Below are positions 58,994 to 64,000 of a stretch of DNA of 64,000 nucleotides, piece by piece. The stretch lies in assembly GCF_004006175.1 (NCBI RefSeq), contig NZ_CP033219.1, forward strand, positions 2,294,001 through 2,358,000, given 5' to 3'. The notes beneath the pieces are model-generated. The model did not search any database. It saw only the letters and a program-made list of their open reading frames with translations, and had not been told where the DNA came from. The translations under genes were made by a program, and so were the position numbers. The DNA comes from Parasedimentitalea marina. Its GTDB lineage: Bacteria > Pseudomonadota > Alphaproteobacteria > Rhodobacterales > Rhodobacteraceae. Positions within the stretch are counted from its first letter, which is position 1. The number at the start of each line of letters is the position of its first letter.

Positions 58994-60031
58994 TTAGAGT
59001 TCGTTGCGACGAACGTAGAGCAGCTCCCAGCAGTGGTTCTGCAGATGCGTCCCCGATATTGTGCCGTAGCCTGCACGGGGTGGTGGAATGAGGGCCTTGT
59101 CATAGGCTCGCGCAAAACGGTTTCCCCAACTGTTTCGGAAGACAAAGCGTTCGTCGTTTATGCCGCTGCCTGGACGAGTTCCTACGATGCACACTGCGTG
59201 ACCGCCTAGGACACTTTCTGTTGCAATCCCTGCATCGTAAACGTCTACTATGTGGGCTGGCCAGCTCGGGTCCTGAATTTCACCATATTTCCAACCGTCG
59301 CTATGAAAGTTCGTCCAGCTATTGCTTTTGTAGTAGATCGGAAAGGAGGCCACTACAGGATTGCCGGCTTTCAGCTCTCTTCGCACGATTCCGTTGATGT
59401 CCTCGCCACGCCATTCGGCGGGATCTTTGCGCCGAAGACGCAGGTACTGGAAGGAATCTACAGGGAATTTTCGGGTCGCTGCCTCGCTTTTTGCATTGCC
59501 AGTCGGGACTTGAGTGTAATCTGGCCGTGACGCTCCGGTGTCATAAGGCATCGTCCTTTCGTCGCACACACCGGAGGCGATCAACGCGTCAGCCGCCTGG
59601 TCCAGAAACGTGCTTCCAGAGTTATAGTTGTGAGCATCGATCGTTGGCTGGTGATCGACCCGCATTTTCGCGTACAAGAACTCCTCCGAGTAATTGGGAA
59701 ATTCCAACGCGGCGGTGCTTAGCCGTTCACGCAGCTCGATCATCGCCAGCACGGCAAAGGGCACACAGGTCGACCGGTTCCGCCCCTGATCCTGTGCGGG
59801 CCAGCTTTCGAGAAGCGCCCAGGTGGCGTCGGTGAGAGAGGCCAGTGACACTCCTGGTAACCGAACCAGTCTTTCGGCTGTTTTTTGGGGATCGAACCTA
59901 TCAGGATCGTCTCGTTCTGCCCGCGAAAGAGCAGCCAATTCAGCAATCAGGGATGCCTGGGATTGATCGAAGCGATCGCTCGTGTTTCCGGGTTTCGCAC
60001 CACCAAAGCGTTTTTGTGACGTGTTCCGCAT
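58994..60031 (-). CDS. Papain-like (C1 family) cysteine peptidase
   Basis: 345 residues from ATG 60031, two bases after the upstream stop. The C1 catalytic set is present: oxyanion Gln and Cys in AQDQGRNRSTCVPFAV (Q82, C89), the His in VLGGHAVCIVG (H278) and the Asn in FVFRNSWGN (N300). There is no signal peptide or classical propeptide; the first 70 residues are charged and could be inhibitory or a targeting segment. It is cotranscribed with a PAP2/haloperoxidase-fold protein. An effector-like or self-processing protease is possible. Confidence 0.86.
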   Translation of the reverse strand: MRNTSQKRFGGAKPGNTSDRFDQSQASLIAELAALSRAERDDPDRFDPQKTAERLVRLPGVSLASLTDATWALLESWPAQDQGRNRSTCVPFAVLAMIELRERLSTAALEFPNYSEEFLYAKMRVDHQPTIDAHNYNSGSTFLDQAADALIASGVCDERTMPYDTGASRPDYTQVPTGNAKSEAATRKFPVDSFQYLRLRRKDPAEWRGEDINGIVRRELKAGNPVVASFPIYYKSNSWTNFHSDGWKYGEIQDPSWPAHIVDVYDAGIATESVLGGHAVCIVGTRPGSGINDERFVFRNSWGNRFARAYDKALIPPPRAGYGTISGTHLQNHCWELLYVRRNEL

Positions 60032-60032
60032 A

Positions 60033-60950
60033 TCAGCCCACAATTTGATCCTTGTTAATCGGGTGACCGGCATCAACGAAGTCTGAAAGCTCAGTTGTGC
60101 AGTCAGTGAGCAGATTGTCGAGAACGCCAGATGTCACGATCTGCTTTTTGATTTCAATGGCCAGGACCCGGCCTTGCGCGCTGTCGGAAGAATAGTGGAC
60201 GCCCGCGATTTCGCGGTTCACCGCAATGCGGCGTGCCATGGTTTCGACGTACCGACGCAGGGGATCCTTCGTGGCCGCCGGGGCTGCATGAACCAGCATT
60301 TCCGCGACCAGGAAGGACTGCGTTGAGTGGTTGCTCGGGAAAGAAGAGTGCGCCGGTGTGGGGATCAAAGGCAGCATACCAGGAAAAATTTGGGCTGGCC
60401 GCGGACGTTGGTACATCCATTTGAAGTGCAAGCCGACAACGCTCGCAACTTGCAGGCAAACGAAAATCAAAACCGACGTCTGCGTGCGATACCGAGCGCT
60501 GCAATTCAATAGAGTTAAAAAATAATGCGCAAAGTTTCCGCTCTGATCGATGATCTCAGCAGCTTTGGATTGGTTTGCCTCAGAGAGGCGAAGCTCAAGA
60601 ATGTCTTCGATTTGTGTTTGCAGGTTTTCGCGGAGCTGCTTTTCTTCGTCGGCTGTCGGCATATTCATGGTCGTCAAGTTAAGCTGTCCAAGAACACTGT
60701 GTATCATGCTCGTTGCCTGTAGGTCAGGGCTCCATTCCGCCTTGGGGAAATCGCCGCCGTTAAGCAGCAGGAAGTCCTCGCGATCTGCAGGTCCCCGCTC
60801 GTCGTAAAACGGTTCCATGAACGGAAATGCGGCGCCACCCGAAAGCCCAACGCCCACTCCCGCGCCGTTTCCAGCACCGTTGCCTGCGCCATTTCCCGCA
60901 CCATTGCCTGCGCCGTTCCCCGATGCCAAGATTGCTGCTGCATTCGACAT
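60033..60950 (-). CDS. PAP2 / vanadium haloperoxidase-fold protein
   Basis: 305 residues. Three motifs of the family are present: KWMYQRPRP (K177...R182 P183), FPSNHSTQSF (205-212, where His replaces the GH pair as NH) and REIAGVHYSSDSAQG (R246, H252, D256). Helix-rich sequence surrounds them without clear membrane spans, favouring a soluble vanadium-haloperoxidase-like or acid-phosphatase protein over a lipid phosphatase. The N-terminus carries a GNGA tandem repeat (residues 11-31). AGGAGAAACAC precedes the ATG. It is the first gene below the second BTAD regulator and is coupled to the C1 peptidase. Confidence 0.82.
   Translation of the reverse strand: MSNAAAILASGNGAGNGAGNGAGNGAGNGAGVGVGLSGGAAFPFMEPFYDERGPADREDFLLLNGGDFPKAEWSPDLQATSMIHSVLGQLNLTTMNMPTADEEKQLRENLQTQIEDILELRLSEANQSKAAEIIDQSGNFAHYFLTLLNCSARYRTQTSVLIFVCLQVASVVGLHFKWMYQRPRPAQIFPGMLPLIPTPAHSSFPSNHSTQSFLVAEMLVHAAPAATKDPLRRYVETMARRIAVNREIAGVHYSSDSAQGRVLAIEIKKQIVTSGVLDNLLTDCTTELSDFVDAGHPINKDQIVG
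60857..60920. repeat. 12-base tandem repeats encoding GNGA
   Basis: Five imperfect copies encode GNGAGNGAG-type sequence at the N-terminus of the PAP2-fold protein. In-frame expansion or contraction would not disrupt the gene. Confidence 0.75.
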
Positions 60951-61044
60951 GTGTTTCTCCTAATCTATATGTTTTTGATCTTTCGCCCACGCCGTAACAG
61001 AAACGTTAAAAAAGTGTATGTTGTACCCTGCCCAACGGTAATCG

Positions 61045-63057
61045 CTACGGGTTTAGGCCCGCATCGACGAGGTGCCGCCCGTACCGAATTCGTTTATCCT
61101 GGCTTTGAAAAGGGTGGCGCGAGATCATTTTGGACACGCTGAAATCTGGCTGGATCTCGTGATGGTATGTAACGAGCTCCTTGGCCCGTGATCTTTGACC
61201 TGATGCGTGTAACGAGGCGATGGTGAACCTTAGATTTGATACGTAGGTCGGGTTGTCTTCAAAGCTTCTCAATCCCAGTTCGGCGGCGCGTTCGAAATTG
61301 CGTTGCGCGTAGTGGGCGATACTCAAAAAGTGCTGATTTCGAAATCGGAACGGATCGAATGGAGATAGCACCAGCGCCCGCTCGCCGTTTTTAATCGCTT
61401 CGCTTGGGTTGCCAGAATAAGTGAGCCCGGGCACAGTCCAGTTCAAAGTCTCGGCATCGCTAGGCATATACCGCAAAGCATTTTCAAAGTAGCTTTGCGC
61501 TTCTTTGTATTTATACGAGAAGATTAATCTGTTGTGGCCGAGGAATGCCATTGTGCGCCCGTCTGCAGGGTTGAGGTTGATTGCTTTCAGAGCATGTCGT
61601 TCAAGCAGCCTTTGGTCTGTTTCCGGATCTTCAGACCATCCCTGCCAAATCCGAACAGAGTGCCAATCGGCCAGGGCTGCAAAGCCAGGCGCATAGCTTT
61701 GCCCCTTGCGTGTGGCGGCTTCCAAGAGCAATCCCGCCTCTTGGAACGTATCCGTGGATAAATTGAAAATTAGATCACGGGCTCGTAAAACCAGTTGAAA
61801 CGGCTCCAGATCTTCCGGTGACAAAGAGCTCGTCCTTCCCAGTTCAGCTCCGTGCAAAGATGGAGTAAATGAGGTTACGATCTTTGCAGCGATTGGCATT
61901 TCAAGATTCACAACCTCGGCGAGCGGTCGGTGGTAAATCTCTGCCCAGATAACTTGCTCGCTCGACGTATCGGCCATCTGGACCGCAACCCTCGCGTCGA
62001 CACCATCTGAGCGAATTGATCCGCTTACAACGTAACGCGCGCCGGTCTCTTGGCCTACCTGAGCGGCGCTCAGGTTTGGTTGGTCCAAAAATCGGCGCAT
62101 GGAGTTTGAAGAAAGCGGCGGAGGCGCAACGGCCCCGGCCAACGCGCAGGTGACTTCATCGAGCAACCCGAGCTGAACGTAGCTCGGCAAGTCATGGGGA
62201 CCCAAAGATTCAAAAGGCAGCACCGCTATTGCGTTTTCTGTCTTGCGAACAGTTCCCGAGATGGTTTGCAGCAGAGATGTTGGATCCGTTGCTGAAATCC
62301 GTTCGGGCACATCGAGATTTAACTTGATCTGGGCCACCAAATCCTGAGTTCGCAGGGATGGTTCGGCGTCCAGCTCCCTTTCAAAAGTAGTGTAAAGATC
62401 ATCGTAAAACGCCAGGGCTTTGGGAAGCTCATTTAGCTCCGCGAATGATTTGATAATCGCTCGTGCGGCGGATTCATCGAACCCATCTAGTGCAAAAACA
62501 GTCTGCGCGACGCGGAGGCGTATGTTTGGCTCGATATCACTCTCTTCGTAAACATTCCTGAGCCCGTCAATGCAGCGGCTTTGCAAGCTCGCACGGGTCT
62601 GGGTAGCCCAATCGTCAAAATCTTCACCGATGGCGTGAAAATCCACCAGAAGATCAGGCAGCTGGAGCAACGACTTGAGGATTTCGTCTCCCACCGATCC
62701 ATCGTGGATTTCGGCCACCATAGTTTCCACATCCAACTGAATGATGTTGGAGAGCATCTGGAGTTCGGAATGGCCCGCATTGATCAGGGCGGGCGATGTA
62801 TCGGTGCAGCGTCTAATTTCAGCGAGCGACTGTCGAAGAGAAGCCAGCGCTTGCGTGTCACTGAGACTAGGCCAAAACAAATTTGCCAATCGACGACGTT
62901 GATGGGTTCTGAATTGAGAAAATGCGAGGAAGGTTATCAGAGCTTTTGTCTTGCGCCCCCGAATGGGAATTTCTCGAGCGTCTTTCTCCAGCCGCCATTC
63001 GCCTAGTGTGACAAGGTGATAGCCACTGCTTTCTTGATCCACGCCTTCCCCCCACAC
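61045..63057 (-). CDS. BTAD/SARP-type regulator with TolB-like and TPR domains
   Basis: 670 residues. The N-terminal winged helix reads HLVTLGEWRLEKDAREIPIRGRKTKALITFLAFSQFRTHQRRRLANLFWPSLSDTQALASLRQSLAEIRR. It is followed by a BTAD domain to about residue 245, then a TolB-like segment (AIAVLPFESLGPHDL...GLLDEVTCALAG, ARYVVSGSIRSDG) and TPR-like helices (ALKAINLNPADGRTMAFLGHNRLIFSYKYKEAQSYFENALRYMPSDAETL). It is the first gene of the minus-strand block with the PAP2-fold protein and peptidase, so it probably controls them. It is a smaller relative of the 1224-residue regulator at 40.8-44.5 kb, without the ATPase. Confidence 0.87.
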   Translation of the reverse strand: MWGEGVDQESSGYHLVTLGEWRLEKDAREIPIRGRKTKALITFLAFSQFRTHQRRRLANLFWPSLSDTQALASLRQSLAEIRRCTDTSPALINAGHSELQMLSNIIQLDVETMVAEIHDGSVGDEILKSLLQLPDLLVDFHAIGEDFDDWATQTRASLQSRCIDGLRNVYEESDIEPNIRLRVAQTVFALDGFDESAARAIIKSFAELNELPKALAFYDDLYTTFERELDAEPSLRTQDLVAQIKLNLDVPERISATDPTSLLQTISGTVRKTENAIAVLPFESLGPHDLPSYVQLGLLDEVTCALAGAVAPPPLSSNSMRRFLDQPNLSAAQVGQETGARYVVSGSIRSDGVDARVAVQMADTSSEQVIWAEIYHRPLAEVVNLEMPIAAKIVTSFTPSLHGAELGRTSSLSPEDLEPFQLVLRARDLIFNLSTDTFQEAGLLLEAATRKGQSYAPGFAALADWHSVRIWQGWSEDPETDQRLLERHALKAINLNPADGRTMAFLGHNRLIFSYKYKEAQSYFENALRYMPSDAETLNWTVPGLTYSGNPSEAIKNGERALVLSPFDPFRFRNQHFLSIAHYAQRNFERAAELGLRSFEDNPTYVSNLRFTIASLHASGQRSRAKELVTYHHEIQPDFSVSKMISRHPFQSQDKRIRYGRHLVDAGLNP

Positions 63058-63348
63058 GCCCCAAACGGTGCGACTTGCATTGTCCCTTTACCTACGGACA
63101 GAGCTTCACTCGCAATGGAAACTTCGTCAACACCGAAGCCCTATGGTTACCGCAGCGCCTGGCAGCCGAGTTTCGGCAAATATCGGCAGTTTCACACCCT
63201 AACATTCCCGCTTCCAATCAGCAAGTTAACGCCCGATCAACGCCAGGAACCATCCGCCATGGATATGCAGACCTTCTTGCGGGAGCGCCTTGGCAAGTAG
63301 GCCTATGCGGCGGCTCTCGTTGACGCAGCCGAGGAAATTTCACACAGG
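63058..63348. other. Region without a supported gene
   Basis: A 94-codon frame and a shifted companion exist on the plus strand but look non-coding. It may be further debris of the recombinase or its element. Confidence 0.3.
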
Positions 63349-63573
63349 GGATTTGTGACTTATGATTGCTGCCGCCACCAGCTCACTGTTTATTGGGCCA
63401 AGGGGCGCGACAAGCGTTATCCCTACTATAAGTGATTCAACAAGCAGTTTGATGAATGCAGAAAACCCATTCGTAAGGAAATACTGGAAGGCGCGTTCGA
63501 GGAGCTAATCAAACGGATGCGCCCATCGGCAGGACTGATAACCACAGTTAGTGCGATGTTCCGAGATATTTGA
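63349..63573 (+). pseudogene. Serine recombinase (resolvase family) C-terminal remnant
   Basis: The frame reads CCRHQLTVYWAKGRDKRYPYYK, an in-frame TGA where the family has Cys, then FNKQFDECRKPIRKEILEGAFEEL and LITTVSAMFRDI. This is the zinc-ribbon and following helix of large serine recombinases (...L.gcwskGr.krYpYY.Cfnk.C....ksIrr..iEg.FE.LL). The catalytic domain is absent. It lies about 220 bases from a tRNA-Ser gene. Confidence 0.78.
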
Positions 63574-63790
63574 GACCATCGCCGTCAAAGTTACGAGGAG
63601 AAGCAAGGCGAACAGAAGAGGGCACTGACTGGTATCGATAGACGTCACCAAACCCTGATAGCCGCAAGACCCAGCTAATACTGGTCTTTGCAGCCCCATT
63701 ACCAAATGCGCAGAAACGAGGCTTTCGGACTGCGAAAACCACAAGCCCTTCAATGTGTTAAGGTCCTTGGCTGAGGATAAAGAGATTATG

Positions 63791-63878
63791 GCGGACAGAC
63801 AGGGATTCGAACCCTGGAGACGGTCTCCCGCCTACACACTTTCCAGGCGTGCGCCTTCGACCACTCGGCCACCTGTCC
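63791..63878 (-). tRNA. tRNA-Ser(GGA)
   Basis: On the minus strand the sequence starts GGACAGGTGGCCGAGTGG, has a long variable arm, the anticodon GGA in CTGGAAAG, the T-loop GGTTCGAATCC and a 7-bp acceptor stem (GGACAGG with TCTGTCC). Discriminator G and an encoded CCA end it. Class II structure and the anticodon give serine. Confidence 0.97.
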
Positions 63879-64000
63879 ACTGCGCGGTATTTGACCGATG
63901 CTCGCCTAGAATGCAAGGGCCAACATTATAAAAAGGTCAGCTCCACAGCCGATTATTTCATCCGTCCAAATGCAGATAGACACGTCGGTTCAATTTGCCC

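Noticed and set aside
63016..63300. 94-codon plus-strand frame overlapping the second BTAD regulator start
   Set aside because: No domain or hydrophobic core, and it is antisense to the regulator N-terminus.

Overview
The window reads as a chromosomal segment of a marine alphaproteobacterium of the Roseobacter group (Rhodobacteraceae). This rests on a short roseobacter-type flagellin, a CaiD-like carnitine operon, polar amino-acid ABC transporters and BTAD-type regulators. Taxonomy is inferred from protein resemblance recalled from memory; no database was searched. The left half is mainly ordinary catabolism with one badly decayed locus. The right half, from about 33 kb, is accessory DNA rich in orphan secreted proteins, gene fragments and insertion-sequence debris.

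Layout. 0-2.2 kb: end of a hexapeptide acyltransferase, a VOC protein and an isolated flagellin. 2.3-6.2 kb: a relic locus with an SDR fragment, a livKHMGF transporter fused and truncated, a frameshifted GMC oxidoreductase and the C-terminus of an AraC regulator. 6.2-11.3 kb: a GlxA/CdhR-like regulator divergent from an acyl-CoA dehydrogenase, an NDP-forming acyl-CoA ligase and a clear CaiD homologue, probably for gamma-butyrobetaine/carnitine. 11.3-18.8 kb: an amino-acid ABC transporter divergent from a TetR regulator, an AruH-like transaminase, an AruI-like decarboxylase and a DDAH, probably for arginine/methylarginine. 19.2-26.4 kb: a two-component system with a ferric-reductase-like protein, divergent from DUF2271, PepSY-flavodoxin-FNR and ApbE, a likely extracytosolic flavin electron-transfer module. 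27.5-33.1 kb: a GntR-controlled operon of LLM monooxygenase, flavin reductase, hydrolase, aldehyde dehydrogenase and DUF1185. 33.5-40.5 kb: small secreted proteins. 40.8-63.1 kb: accessory material between two large BTAD regulators.

The most interesting part is 44.6-51.3 kb. A Tgl-type transglutaminase lies near a compact group: an HExxH peptide beta-hydroxylase, a free-standing adenylation protein and a carrier protein in one overlapping operon, a thioesterase-like protein convergent to it, and a prolyl-4-hydroxylase-type dioxygenase. Upstream of the dioxygenase I found an unlisted 36-codon reading frame with a good ribosome-binding site and a Pro/Ser-rich tail, which looks like a RiPP precursor. 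Two readings are offered: a peptide-hydroxylating RiPP pathway with an adenylation/carrier arm, or a free-standing A/PCP/hydroxylase/thioesterase line making a hydroxylated amino acid.

55.3-63.1 kb holds a second unusual set: a DUF1906-SH3-CHAP cell-wall hydrolase, two lipoproteins and a holin-like protein (lysis-cassette-like), then a papain-like protease and a PAP2/vanadium-haloperoxidase-fold protein below the second BTAD regulator. The window ends with a serine-recombinase remnant beside tRNA-Ser(GGA). No CRISPR array was seen.
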